Below are positions 34,894-43,726 of a DNA stretch of 64,000 nucleotides, piece by piece. The notes below the pieces were generated by a model. That model was not told the origin of the DNA and made no database searches. It worked only from the letters and a program-made list of their open reading frames with translations. Origin of the DNA: Syntrophomonadaceae bacterium (GTDB taxonomy: Bacteria; Bacillota_D; Dethiobacteria; DTU022; PWGO01); NCBI GenBank assembly GCA_003554535.1, contig PWGT01000180.1, positions 23,492 through 87,491 on the forward strand. Reading direction: 5' to 3'. The translations under genes and the position numbers were made by a program. Position 1 is the stretch's first letter, and each line of letters begins with the position of its first letter.

Positions 34894-35855
34894 AAACTTT
34901 AAAAATAATATTTATGGGTTCTCCTCAATTTGCAATTCCATCTTTAAAAAATATTTATGAAAGCGAACATGATTTGCTCGGAATAATTACCCAACCAGAC
35001 CGCCCCCGGGGGAGAGGTTACCGCACCTTCCCTACTCCAGTAAAAGAGTGGGCAGAAGAAAAGGGAATATATGTGGAGCAGCCCCAAAAATTAAATGATC
35101 CTTCCTTTATTAATAAAATACAAGCTCTTTCTCCTGATTTAATTGTAAATGTTGCTTTTGGACGTATAATACCCATAAATATTTTGGAATTACCTTCTCA
35201 TGGAAGCATTAATTTACACCCTTCACTGCTGCCTGCCCACAGGGGGCCAGCACCGGTTCAATGGGCTATATTTAACGGCGAAGAGCATACAGGAGTTTCT
35301 GTAGTTTACATGGAAGAGGAACTTGATGCCGGTGAGATAATATTGCAGGAAAAAGAGCCAATCTATATGGATGATACTACCGGGGATCTGCTGCAGCGTC
35401 TTGCAGAGAAAGGTGCTAGATTATTGCTTGAAGCTATTGATTTAATTGCCAGAGAAGAGGCCAGCAGCTACCCCCAAAACCCATCTGAAATAACTTATGC
35501 TCCTTTTTTGAAACCGGAAGATGAAATTATTAAGTGGGGTAGATCTACTCTTGAAATTCACAATAAAGTAAGGGGTATGGCTCCTTCCCCAGGTGCTTAT
35601 ACTTTTCATGAGGGTTCACGTCTTAAAATTTGGGATACAGAGGTTGCAGTTTGTCATGAGGAAGAAGAAAGTGAGCTTTCTGACACTCTGCCAGGAACTG
35701 TAATAGAGTTGGGGGCATTCGGTTTTACAGTAAAAACCGGTGATGGGGTGCTTACCGTCAAAGAAGTGCAGCCTGAAGGCAAAAAACGGATGCATGCTTC
35801 AGATTTTTGGCGTGGATACCGGTTAACTGAAGGAGTAATCTTAGGAAAAAAGTAA
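34890..35855 (+). CDS. fmt: Methionyl-tRNA formyltransferase
   Basis: Fmt transfers formyl from 10-formyl-THF to initiator Met-tRNA. The 321-residue protein has the N-terminal formyltransferase fold (FMGSPQFAIPSL, TQPDRPRGRG). The catalytic region is SINLHPSLLPAHRGPAPVQW, with HPSLLP, and the following GVSVVYMEEELDAG carries the conserved Asp. A C-terminal OB-like tRNA-binding domain completes it. TTG 34890 overlaps the def stop (TTGA), with the ribosome site AAGGAGAT inside the end of def. Confidence 0.96.
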   Translation: MKTLKIIFMGSPQFAIPSLKNIYESEHDLLGIITQPDRPRGRGYRTFPTPVKEWAEEKGIYVEQPQKLNDPSFINKIQALSPDLIVNVAFGRIIPINILELPSHGSINLHPSLLPAHRGPAPVQWAIFNGEEHTGVSVVYMEEELDAGEIILQEKEPIYMDDTTGDLLQRLAEKGARLLLEAIDLIAREEASSYPQNPSEITYAPFLKPEDEIIKWGRSTLEIHNKVRGMAPSPGAYTFHEGSRLKIWDTEVAVCHEEEESELSDTLPGTVIELGAFGFTVKTGDGVLTVKEVQPEGKKRMHASDFWRGYRLTEGVILGKK

Positions 35856-35898
35856 TCACAAAATGAATTAAATAAAAAAAGCTTCAGGTGTGAATGTT

Positions 35899-37266
35899 AT
35901 GAACAATGATAATTCGCCTCAAGGGTTTATAAGTGGAAGAGAAGCAGCTTTGAAAGCTCTGGTAAAGATAGAAAAAAGTGATTCTTATGCTAACTTGGCG
36001 TTACCTACATATAAAAAGAAAGTGCCTCCTGAACAGCGGGGTTTTACCACTCATCTGGTCTATGGAACTTTGCAGCGTTTAAATACCCTGGATTGGGTTA
36101 TCGGGCTTTACTCGAACAGGCCATTAACTTCATTAACTCCACATATACGCAACTTACTAAGAATTTCTGTTTACCAACTGATTTTCATGCATAATATCCC
36201 TTCTCCGGTGGCAGTGGACCAGGCAGTGAATCTTAGTTACCGTTACGGACATAAAGGTGTGGCTCGCCTGGTAAATGCTATTTTAAGAAAAATTGTCAGT
36301 GAAAAGGAGGTTTTTCCCTGGCCTGATCTGCAAGAAGATCCGTTGACTTATATTTCTTTGGTTTATAGTTTTCCTGAATGGCTAGTAGAGCGCTGGATAA
36401 ATAGATTTGGAGAAGAAGAAACCAGGCATTTATGTGAGGCTTATAATCATATTCCACCCCTGGTTATCAGGGTTAACTGTTTAAGGTCCAGCAGAGATGG
36501 TTTAAGGGAAATATTGGAAAGAGAAGGAGTAAAAACGGAACTAATTGAGGACTTGCCGGAAGCACTGAGGGTATTTCCTGAACCTTCCATATCGCTAACT
36601 GAACTGCAATCATACCAACAAGGAAATTTTACTATTCAAGGAGAGGCATCTATTTTTTGTGCAAAGTTATTGAATCCAAAACCTGAAGAAGAAATTATAG
36701 ACCTGTGCAGTGCTCCAGGGGGCAAAGCAACTCATCTGGGAGAACTTATGAATAACAAGGGATTCATTAAGGCAGGAGACTTTAATTCCAGCCGTCTACG
36801 GTTAGTAGAAAAGGCAGCCCAAAGGCTGGGGATTGATATAATAAATACTCATGTCTGGGATGGTAGAGAGATATATAAGTTTGAAAAAGAAGTAGATGGA
36901 GTATTATGTGATGCTCCATGTTCAGGACTGGGGGTAATTAACAGAAAGCCGGATTTGAAATGGGCCAAACATATAGAACAAATTGAGCAATTAAGCCAGC
37001 TTCAATCCCAGTTGCTTTATTCCGCTGCGCGAGTGGTTAAAACAGGGGGAAACTTATTATATTGTGTTTGCAGTAACGAGCCAGAGGAGACTTATGGAGT
37101 CGTTGACCAGTTTTTGGAGGATTTTCCCCAATTTGCAATGGCCAAAATTCCCTTAGGTTTGGAGAAATGTTCTTTTGGTAGTTGCCGAGAGGGAATATTG
37201 GAATTTTATCCGCACAAACATGGAAGGGAAGGTTTTTTCATGGCTTTGTTAAAAAGAAAAAAGTAG
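35899..37266 (+). CDS. rsmB: 16S rRNA (cytosine-967 C5) methyltransferase RsmB
   Basis: The protein of about 455 residues has an N-terminal NusB-like RNA-binding domain (EAALKALVKIEKSD, PPEQRGFTTHLVYGTLQR) and a C-terminal SAM-dependent methyltransferase. It shows the SAM-site motif DLCSAPGGKATHL and both catalytic cysteines, in DAPCSGLGV and LLYCVCSNEPEE. ATG 35899 is preferred to GTG 35890 because AGGTG precedes it at a usable distance. In many Firmicutes rlmN follows; here a 126-base gap with a new promoter leads to prpC. Confidence 0.95.
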   Translation: MNNDNSPQGFISGREAALKALVKIEKSDSYANLALPTYKKKVPPEQRGFTTHLVYGTLQRLNTLDWVIGLYSNRPLTSLTPHIRNLLRISVYQLIFMHNIPSPVAVDQAVNLSYRYGHKGVARLVNAILRKIVSEKEVFPWPDLQEDPLTYISLVYSFPEWLVERWINRFGEEETRHLCEAYNHIPPLVIRVNCLRSSRDGLREILEREGVKTELIEDLPEALRVFPEPSISLTELQSYQQGNFTIQGEASIFCAKLLNPKPEEEIIDLCSAPGGKATHLGELMNNKGFIKAGDFNSSRLRLVEKAAQRLGIDIINTHVWDGREIYKFEKEVDGVLCDAPCSGLGVINRKPDLKWAKHIEQIEQLSQLQSQLLYSAARVVKTGGNLLYCVCSNEPEETYGVVDQFLEDFPQFAMAKIPLGLEKCSFGSCREGILEFYPHKHGREGFFMALLKRKK

Positions 37267-37322
37267 TTAATTAAGGTATTATAAAATATATTTTGGTAAA
37301 ATGTTCGAGTATCTCCTCTGCG

Positions 37323-37351
37323 TTGTTTTTTTAGGATGTTTTTGCTATACT
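37323..37351 (+). promoter_or_regulatory. Sigma-A promoter before prpC-prkC
   Basis: TTGTTT (37323-37328), a 17-base spacer and TATACT (37346-37351) lie 42 bases before the prpC start. Confidence 0.6.
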
Positions 37352-37392
37352 ATCGTATATATTATGTGGTGGAAAGAGCAGGGGGAACCTAA

Positions 37393-38166
37393 ATGAAAAT
37401 TTTTGGGCGTTCGGACCCTGGAATTGAACGCCAAAGCAACCAGGATAACTATTTTTTCAGGGTAGAAGGAAGACATGCATTAATTGCGGTGGCAGATGGA
37501 ATGGGAGGCCATGCTGCAGGTGAAGTGGCCAGTTTTATTGCCGTCGATGTTCTTTCTCGCCAAACAAAGTTTGGGGATATGACGGAATTATGTGAACGTT
37601 GTTCGCCTGATAGGGATAAGAGTGTGATTTATTCCATAGAACAACTTGTTAGCAAAGCCAATTATGAAATTTTTGAAGAGGGTAATAAGGATTCCAATAA
37701 AATGGGGATGGGAACTACTTTAACAGTTGGGTTTTTATGTGATAATCATCTCTTTATTGGTCACGTAGGAGACAGCAGGTTGTATCTTATTTCGGGCAAT
37801 AAAATGAACAAGTTGACGCGTGATCACTCCATAGTAGAAGAGATGCTTCTTGATGGGAAAATCAGTGAAGAAGAGGCGGCAAATCATCCTCAAAAAAATA
37901 TGCTTACCAGAGCACTGGGAACATATGTTGATGTAGAAGTAGATACAGACAATCTTTTATTGGATGAAGGAGATATTATTCTGTTTTGTACTGACGGGCT
38001 CACCTCACTTGTAAGAGAAGAGGAAATTAAGGAAATTGTAATTCAAAAGCAAGAAGAACCCTTAGAAGCAGTAGATTATTTAATAGATTTGGCCAACTCC
38101 CGGGGTGGGCATGATAATATTACTCTGGTGATAGCAACGGAAGTGGGAGGGCATAGTCATAAATGA
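37393..38166 (+). CDS. prpC: PP2C-type serine/threonine phosphatase PrpC/Stp
   Basis: The 257-residue metal-dependent phosphatase dephosphorylates PrkC and its substrates. PP2C motifs: SDPGIERQSNQDNYF, ADGMGGHAAGEVAS (metal-binding Asp), MGTTLTVGF, FIGHVGDSRLYL, LTRDHSIVEEML and FCTDGLT...RGGHDNITLVIA. ATG 37393 follows AGGGGGAA. The gene overlaps prkC by four bases, the usual phosphatase-kinase pairing. Confidence 0.97.
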   Translation: MKIFGRSDPGIERQSNQDNYFFRVEGRHALIAVADGMGGHAAGEVASFIAVDVLSRQTKFGDMTELCERCSPDRDKSVIYSIEQLVSKANYEIFEEGNKDSNKMGMGTTLTVGFLCDNHLFIGHVGDSRLYLISGNKMNKLTRDHSIVEEMLLDGKISEEEAANHPQKNMLTRALGTYVDVEVDTDNLLLDEGDIILFCTDGLTSLVREEEIKEIVIQKQEEPLEAVDYLIDLANSRGGHDNITLVIATEVGGHSHK

Positions 38167-39935
38167 TTGGGAAGCAGCTTGGAAATCGCTACGAATTGCT
38201 GGTTAAAATTGGAGAAGGCGGCATGGCCAATGTTTATTCAGCAAGAGATAGTCTTTTAAACCGTACTGTTACTGTAAAGGTGCTTAAAGATTACCTGGTA
38301 AGTGATCAGGATTTTGTGCGTCGCTTTAGAAAGGAAGCCCAGGCAGCTGCTGCTCTTTCTCACCCTAATATTATTAACATATATGATGTGGGTGAGGAAG
38401 ATGATATTCACTACATTGTAATGGAATATGTTCAGGGGAAGACCCTCAAGGAAGTAATCAGAGAAAATGGAAGAATTCCCGTAGAAGATGCTGTAGAAAT
38501 ATTACGACAGATTACAGAAGCTATCAACCATGCTCATTCCAACCAGGTAATTCATCGTGATATAAAACCCCAAAATATCATGGTTTCTCGCAATGGACAG
38601 GCTAAAGTAATGGATTTTGGCATTGCCATTGCAGTTAATGCAGCTACAGTTACCAATGACGAACAAGTGATGGGGTCTGTTCATTACTTCTCTCCAGAAC
38701 AAGCCAAAGGCAATTTTACCGGTGAGCAATCAGATATATATTCACTGGGAATAGTCTTCTATGAAATGCTAACGGGGAAGCTGCCTTACTCAGGTGAAAC
38801 TCCGGTTACTATTGCCCTGAAGCATTTAAATGAAGATATTGAGCCTCCGAGTGATTTGTACGATGATATACCGGAACCATTAGAGAGAATGATTTTCAAA
38901 GCAGTCCAAAAAGATCTTTCAAAGCGGTATGCCAATGCCCGTGAACTTCTTGATGACATTAAACTTTGGCAAGAAACCAAGAGGGTAAATGCGGTGATCC
39001 CTGAGGGGGAATCAGATGAAGAAGAGAACACCATGGTTATGGAACCAGTTAAAGCTGCAACGAATGTAGGTAAAGTTACCTATAAAGGCGGCAAGAGTAG
39101 GAGTAATCCTCGAAAAAAAACGAACCGGAGGATAGCTATAGCTCTATTAGCTGTTTTACTGGGGGCACTACTTGTCGGTGGGTACTTTTTATTCAGGCAT
39201 GTGGTAACAGTACCAGAAGTGACAGTTCCTGATTTGGTTGGGATGAGCCTGGAAGAGGCAGATGAGGAGTTATCCGGGCTGGGGCTTGAGTACCGGGATA
39301 GTTTTGAATATGATAATGAAGTCCCGCAGGATCACATTATTTCGCAGGATCCTGAAGGGGGAACGGAAGTAAGAAAGAATAGAGAAATATTGTTGAAAGT
39401 TAGCCAGGGTCGTAGATCTATTGAAGTGCCTGATGTTGTTGGTTTACCCAGAAGAGAAGCAGCTATGTATTTAAACCGCCATGATTTAGACTATGAAATG
39501 GAAGAAGAATATAGTGAAGAGGTAGATTCAGGTTACGTAATAAGGCAAGATCCCCGTGCAGGTGTGCAAATATATGAAGGTGAAGAAGTGGTTGTATATA
39601 TCAGTAAGGGAATCAGAAGTTTTCCTATTCGTGATTTAACAGGAAAGAATGAAGTTGAGGTAAAAATATACTTGGAAGAAGAAGGATTAATATTGAACCA
39701 AGAACAAGAAGAGTATTCAGATAAACCTGAAGGAAAGGTGATAGATCAGCATCCTTCTCCGGATACAGAGGTGCAGCCGGGAGATCCTGTAGATATAACG
39801 TGGAGTAAAGGACCTGAAGATGAAGAGGAAGAGGAAGAGGATGAGGATGATGATGAAGAGGAAGAAGAAGAAACAGAAGAGGAACCAGGTGATGAAGCAG
39901 ATGAAGAGGAGAGCACGGATGAAGAAGAGGGTTAA
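38163..39935 (+). CDS. prkC: PASTA-domain serine/threonine kinase PrkC with acidic extracellular tail
   Basis: This membrane kinase senses muropeptides or lipid II. The kinase domain (residues about 8-270) has GEGGMANVYSARD, HRDIKPQNIM and DFGIAIA; a juxtamembrane linker and one transmembrane helix (about 325-346) follow. Three extracellular PASTA repeats begin near VPDLVGMSLEEA, VPDVVGLPRREA and IRDLTGKNEVEV. After the last PASTA repeat, residues 552-590 are almost entirely acidic (32 of 39 Asp/Glu), which is unusual. It overlaps prpC by four bases and precedes rsgA. PrkC homologues regulate wall synthesis, germination and division. Confidence 0.96.
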   Translation: MIGKQLGNRYELLVKIGEGGMANVYSARDSLLNRTVTVKVLKDYLVSDQDFVRRFRKEAQAAAALSHPNIINIYDVGEEDDIHYIVMEYVQGKTLKEVIRENGRIPVEDAVEILRQITEAINHAHSNQVIHRDIKPQNIMVSRNGQAKVMDFGIAIAVNAATVTNDEQVMGSVHYFSPEQAKGNFTGEQSDIYSLGIVFYEMLTGKLPYSGETPVTIALKHLNEDIEPPSDLYDDIPEPLERMIFKAVQKDLSKRYANARELLDDIKLWQETKRVNAVIPEGESDEEENTMVMEPVKAATNVGKVTYKGGKSRSNPRKKTNRRIAIALLAVLLGALLVGGYFLFRHVVTVPEVTVPDLVGMSLEEADEELSGLGLEYRDSFEYDNEVPQDHIISQDPEGGTEVRKNREILLKVSQGRRSIEVPDVVGLPRREAAMYLNRHDLDYEMEEEYSEEVDSGYVIRQDPRAGVQIYEGEEVVVYISKGIRSFPIRDLTGKNEVEVKIYLEEEGLILNQEQEEYSDKPEGKVIDQHPSPDTEVQPGDPVDITWSKGPEDEEEEEEDEDDDEEEEEETEEEPGDEADEEESTDEEEG

Positions 39936-39970
39936 TCTTTTAAAAATAAGGCTGGTGATTTATTAAAGTA

Positions 39971-40846
39971 ATGCATGCCAACCAAGGTAGGGTAATTAGA
40001 GCAATTGGAGGTTTTTTTGATGTAGCTGATTCAAATGGTGAGATTTTCCGCTGTTATGTTCGCGGCAAGCATCAAAAACAAAATAAATATCTCCTGGTGG
40101 GGGATATGGTAAAGTTTACAATAAATGAGTATCAGCAAGGAATTATTGAAGAAATCCTGCCTCGTGATAATCATTTTAAACGCCCTCCGGTGGCTAATGT
40201 TAGCCAATTAATTACAGTGGTATCAGCTTGCAAACCTTCTCCGGATTGGAATTTGTTGAGCCGTCAATTAGTGTTTGCGGAAAGTATAGGATTGCGTTCA
40301 ATTATCTGCCTGAATAAAAAAGATCTGGTTGAAGAAGAGGACTTAAAGCATTTGTATAATAAATTAAATACGTTCCCTTATGAACGTATAATTACCAGTG
40401 CATTAACAGGAGAAGGTGTTGAAGGACTCAAGCAGGTTATACAGGATCATGTATCTTTGTTTGCAGGAGCGTCCGGAGTAGGCAAATCATCTTTGTTAAA
40501 CGCAATTCAACCTCAATTAGAACTGGAAACAGCTGAAGTTAGTTCTAAAATTAAGCGGGGCCGCCATACTACAAGGCGGGTGGAAATATTTATAATTAAT
40601 GGAGGAATGGTAGTTGACACTCCAGGTTTTTCCAAGATGGATTTAAACGCAGAAATGGTTGAAGATATTGATTCTTTCTTTCCGGAAATCGAAGAATACC
40701 GTCCTTCTTGCAAATTCAGGGATTGTTTTCATAAAAATGAGCCGGGCTGTGCTGTGAAAGAAGCAGTAGATAATAATAATATAAGCCAAATGCGATATGA
40801 TCATTATCTATCATTCTTAGAAGAGCTAGAACAATTAAGGTTTTAA
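39971..40846 (+). CDS. rsgA: Ribosome small-subunit GTPase RsgA
   Basis: A circularly permuted GTPase that checks late 30S maturation. The 291-residue protein has an N-terminal OB fold (GRVIRAIGGFFDV), then G4 (NKKD), G1 (GASGVGKSSLLNAI), G3 (DTPGFS) in permuted order, and a C-terminal zinc site (CKFRDCFHKNEPGC). ATG 39971 has only a weak ribosome site (GGTG about 14 bases upstream), so the exact start is less certain. It sits between prkC and rpe as in most Firmicutes. Confidence 0.95.
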   Translation: MHANQGRVIRAIGGFFDVADSNGEIFRCYVRGKHQKQNKYLLVGDMVKFTINEYQQGIIEEILPRDNHFKRPPVANVSQLITVVSACKPSPDWNLLSRQLVFAESIGLRSIICLNKKDLVEEEDLKHLYNKLNTFPYERIITSALTGEGVEGLKQVIQDHVSLFAGASGVGKSSLLNAIQPQLELETAEVSSKIKRGRHTTRRVEIFIINGGMVVDTPGFSKMDLNAEMVEDIDSFFPEIEEYRPSCKFRDCFHKNEPGCAVKEAVDNNNISQMRYDHYLSFLEELEQLRF

Positions 40847-40860
40847 GGGGTGGAGAATTA

Positions 40861-41532
40861 ATGGTTAAAATAGCACCATCTATCCTGTCAGCAGATTTTT
40901 CAAATTTGGCAGAGGATGTTAAGTGGGCTGAAAGTAATGGAGTTGATTGGTTGCATATTGATGTTATGGATGGTAGATTTGTACCGCCTATCACCATAGG
41001 TAGCCCGGTGGTGGAGTCTTTAAGATCTCGTACTGATATATTTCTAGATGTTCACCTTATGATCGAAGAACCTGAAAAGCAAATAAAAAATTTTGCTCAA
41101 GCTGGTGCTGATCTCATAACTGTCCATGCCGAAACTTCAGATCATTTACACCGTCTTTTGATGAAGATCAAAGAAGAAAATATTAAGGCTGGTGTTGCCT
41201 TGAACCCTGCTACCCCTATTCAGGCCTTGGATTATGTATGGGAACTCTTAGATCTTGTACTGGTTATGAGTGTTAATCCAGGTTATGGTGGACAATCATT
41301 TATTGAGGCTGTATTGCCTAAGATAAAGTCAATTTCTCAACATATACAAACATTGCCGGGGAAGATAGAGTTAGAAGTTGATGGAGGAGTAAATGAGCGA
41401 ACTTATTCCCAGGTTATAGATGCTGGCGCATCGGTTTTAGTAATGGGCTCGGCAGTTTTTGGAAACAAGAATAAAGGTAAGGAAACTATTCAAGCTATCA
41501 AAATGTTAGATACAGGGCGAGATAAAGTTTAA
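40861..41532 (+). CDS. rpe: Ribulose-phosphate 3-epimerase
   Basis: A pentose-phosphate TIM-barrel enzyme. The 223-residue protein has APSILSADFSNL, HIDVMDGRFVPPITIG (metal-binding His and catalytic Asp), LDVHLMIEEPE, VMSVNPGYGGQSFIE and ELEVDGGVNERT. ATG 40861 follows GGGGTGGAG. It ends the prpC-prkC-rsgA-rpe group and links to the transketolases later in the window. Confidence 0.97.
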   Translation: MVKIAPSILSADFSNLAEDVKWAESNGVDWLHIDVMDGRFVPPITIGSPVVESLRSRTDIFLDVHLMIEEPEKQIKNFAQAGADLITVHAETSDHLHRLLMKIKEENIKAGVALNPATPIQALDYVWELLDLVLVMSVNPGYGGQSFIEAVLPKIKSISQHIQTLPGKIELEVDGGVNERTYSQVIDAGASVLVMGSAVFGNKNKGKETIQAIKMLDTGRDKV

Positions 41533-41673
41533 ATTAACTAATAAATGTGTTATAATAACTTAGCTAATAATTGGTAAGCAAGTTTTGGAAATTGATTTTT
41601 ATAAATAAGTTTAATTATCGGAAGTTGGTATGATTCTTCGCAAATTGAAAACTGGATAAATTTTAATTTAAAG

Positions 41674-41813
41674 TTCCTTCGGGGTGAGGTGAGAAAGCAT
41701 TATTGCTTTCAATTCCCAACCGGCGGTGATCCTTTCAGGTAAGCCCGCGAACTTATTGAAGTTGACCTGGTGAGAGTCCAGGGCCGACAGTAAAGTCTGG
41801 ATGGGAGAAGGAA
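41674..41813 (+). ncRNA. FMN riboswitch (RFN element) of the rib operon
   Basis: The conserved FMN aptamer is recognisable: TTCCTTC (41674-41680) pairs with GAAGGAA (41807-41813) as P1. The internal segments GGGGTGAGGTGAGA, CCCAACCGGCGGTGAT, GCCCGCGAA, GACCTGGTGAGAGTCC, GGGCCGACAGTAAAGTC and GGATGGGAGAAGG occur in the right order. It lies in the 392-base gap between rpe and ribD; the first 140 bases of that gap hold only a weak promoter candidate (TATAAT at 41551-41556). FMN binding should favour the downstream terminator and switch off the riboflavin genes. Confidence 0.96.
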
Positions 41814-41851
41814 ACTCTGGTTAATTGCTTTTTAATGTGTTAACCTTGTGC

Positions 41852-41885
41852 TTATCCCCGAAAACTTTTCGGGGATAATTTATTT
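41852..41885 (+). terminator. Riboswitch-controlled terminator before ribD
   Basis: TTATCCCCGAAAA (41852-41864) and TTTTCGGGGATAA (41866-41878) are perfectly complementary and are followed by TTTATTT. The hairpin lies between the aptamer and ribD, so control is probably by transcription termination. Confidence 0.85.
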
Positions 41886-41924
41886 GAAATGAATAATATG
41901 TGATTATTTTACAGAGGTGCTGAT

Positions 41925-43097
41925 GTGAATAACGATGAGAAGTTTATGAAAATGGCATTGGAACTTGCTGAAAAAGGAAGCGGGATGACTAGCCCCAATC
42001 CCATGGTAGGAGCAATAGTAGTCAACAATGGTGAAATAATAGCTACTGGTTATCACCGGGCGGCTGGGGAACCACATGCGGAGGTCGTTGCTCTGCAAAA
42101 TGCGGGAGAAAGAGCTAAAGAAGGAACTCTCTATGTTAACCTGGAGCCATGTTGTCATAGAGGAAAAACACCTCCTTGCGTAGAAAAAATTATGGAAGCA
42201 GGCATTCAAGAAGTAGTCATTGGAATGTTGGATCCTAACCCCCTGGTAAGTGGCAAAGGGATAAAACTTCTTCAGGAAGGGGGGGTGAAGGTTAGATGTG
42301 GGATTCTGGAAGAAGAGTCACGCCGCCTTAATGAAGTTTTTATAAAATATATAACCCGGGGGGAGCCATTTGTATTAATAAAAACTGCTGTTACTTTAGA
42401 TGGCAAAATTGCAACTAGCAGTGGTGATACTCGATGGATTACTGGGGAGGAAGCAAGAAATAAAGTCCACCACTTGCGAAACAAAGTAGATGGAATTTTA
42501 GTGGGAATTGAAACTGTTTTAAATGATGACCCGGCATTAACTACTCGCTTAAATGGTGAAATTCAAGCCCGGGATGCTACCAGAATAATTATTGATTCCC
42601 GTGCAAGGATGCCGCTTGATTCCAGGGTGGTAAATAATAATTCTGAAGCTTCTACTATAGTAGTGGTTTCTGATGAAGCACCTGTGTCAAGGTGTGAAAA
42701 ACTAAAGGAACACAATGTAGAAGTTTGGAAAATCCCGGGTTCTCAAGGCAAGGTTTCTTTAAGGGGGCTGATGAAGGCTTTAGGGGATCGAGAAATAACT
42801 TTTTTGTTAGTGGAAGGCGGCGGAGCAGTGAACTTTAGCTTCCTGGAAGAGAATCTGGTTGACAAAGTTTATTTTTTTATAGCACCTATTATTTGTGGAG
42901 GGAAAGAGGCTCCCACTTCTTTTGACGGAGGGGGCGTGGAGTATTTAAGCGAAGCATGGAAAATAAATGATTTACAATATGAAAAGTGTGGAAAGGATTT
43001 GCTTTTAACAGGGTATCCCTGTTCACAAGAAGGCGAAGAGAGGGATAAAAATGTTTACAGGAATTGTGGAAGAACTGGGGAAAATCAAATCGTGTAA
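41925..43097 (+). CDS. ribD: Bifunctional riboflavin deaminase/reductase RibD
   Basis: RibD carries out the second and third committed steps of riboflavin synthesis. The N-terminal deaminase (residues 1-145) has AAGEPHAEVVAL and the zinc site LEPCCHRGKTPPC. The C-terminal NADPH-dependent reductase (about 148-365) has LKTAVTLDGKIATSSGDTRW-type sequence, VDGILVGIETVLNDDP and FLLVEGGGAVNFSF. GTG 41925 follows AGAGGTG. The last residues, after LLLTGYPC, extend 47 bases into ribE in another frame and are unlikely to matter for function. Confidence 0.96.
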   Translation: MNNDEKFMKMALELAEKGSGMTSPNPMVGAIVVNNGEIIATGYHRAAGEPHAEVVALQNAGERAKEGTLYVNLEPCCHRGKTPPCVEKIMEAGIQEVVIGMLDPNPLVSGKGIKLLQEGGVKVRCGILEEESRRLNEVFIKYITRGEPFVLIKTAVTLDGKIATSSGDTRWITGEEARNKVHHLRNKVDGILVGIETVLNDDPALTTRLNGEIQARDATRIIIDSRARMPLDSRVVNNNSEASTIVVVSDEAPVSRCEKLKEHNVEVWKIPGSQGKVSLRGLMKALGDREITFLLVEGGGAVNFSFLEENLVDKVYFFIAPIICGGKEAPTSFDGGGVEYLSEAWKINDLQYEKCGKDLLLTGYPCSQEGEERDKNVYRNCGRTGENQIV

Positions 43098-43710
43098 GCA
43101 GGGAGAACAAGGGTATAAACTTGTGATTTGGGGAGAGAGTGTCTCTAAAGATTTATCTTTAGGAGATAGCATTGCGGTAAACGGTGTGTGTCTAACAGTT
43201 TCCCATTTCCATAGTGGTGAAGTATTTGAAGTTGATGTGATGCCGGAAACTATGCGTAATACCAACCTCCAGGAATTAGGTGCAGGTAGCCTTGTTAATC
43301 TTGAACGGGCTTTGCAGCCAGGAAGTCGCATGGGAGGGCATTTTGTAAACGGGCATGTTGATGGCAATATTAATCTTCTTTATAAACGCCCGGAAGGTAA
43401 TGCAATAGTTATGGGCTTTTCAGCGGCGCCGGAAAATTTAAGATATATAGTTAAAAAAGGCTCTGTAGCTATAGACGGGGTGAGTTTGACAGTTGTAGAT
43501 ATATTGTCCGAAGGTTTCAGCGTATCTTTGGTACCCCATACCCTGGAAGTTACCACTTTGGGCCAAAAGAGAACAGGGCAAACTTTTAACCTGGAAGTGG
43601 ATATACTGGGCAAGTATGTAGAAAGATTTTTAGAAAACTTCATAAGTGAGAAAAAAGAAAGCAAGGAACAGATTTTAACCACAGATTATCTTTTGGAAAA
43701 TGGTTTTTAG
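43051..43710 (+). CDS. ribE: Riboflavin synthase (alpha subunit)
   Basis: Riboflavin synthase disproportionates two 6,7-dimethyl-8-ribityllumazine molecules. The 219-residue protein consists of two similar Lum_binding domains: [12 protein letters not shown] and [11 protein letters not shown], then [10 protein letters not shown] and [15 protein letters not shown] 43051 lies inside the end of ribD (47-base overlap) and follows AGAGAGGGA. It is third in sequence in the rib operon after the riboswitch. Confidence 0.96.
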   Translation: MFTGIVEELGKIKSCKQGEQGYKLVIWGESVSKDLSLGDSIAVNGVCLTVSHFHSGEVFEVDVMPETMRNTNLQELGAGSLVNLERALQPGSRMGGHFVNGHVDGNINLLYKRPEGNAIVMGFSAAPENLRYIVKKGSVAIDGVSLTVVDILSEGFSVSLVPHTLEVTTLGQKRTGQTFNLEVDILGKYVERFLENFISEKKESKEQILTTDYLLENGF

Positions 43711-43726
43711 AAAGGAGTTATAGTAA

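Noticed and set aside
41551..41556. TATAAT as the rib operon promoter
   Set aside because: The -35 at the right distance (TTTAAA) is weak and the leader before the aptamer would be 110 bases, so the promoter is left unassigned.
43040..43097. ribD/ribE overlap as a gene fusion or frameshift
   Set aside because: ribE has its own ATG and ribosome site, and ribD is complete before the overlap; the overlap is a simple C-terminal run-on.
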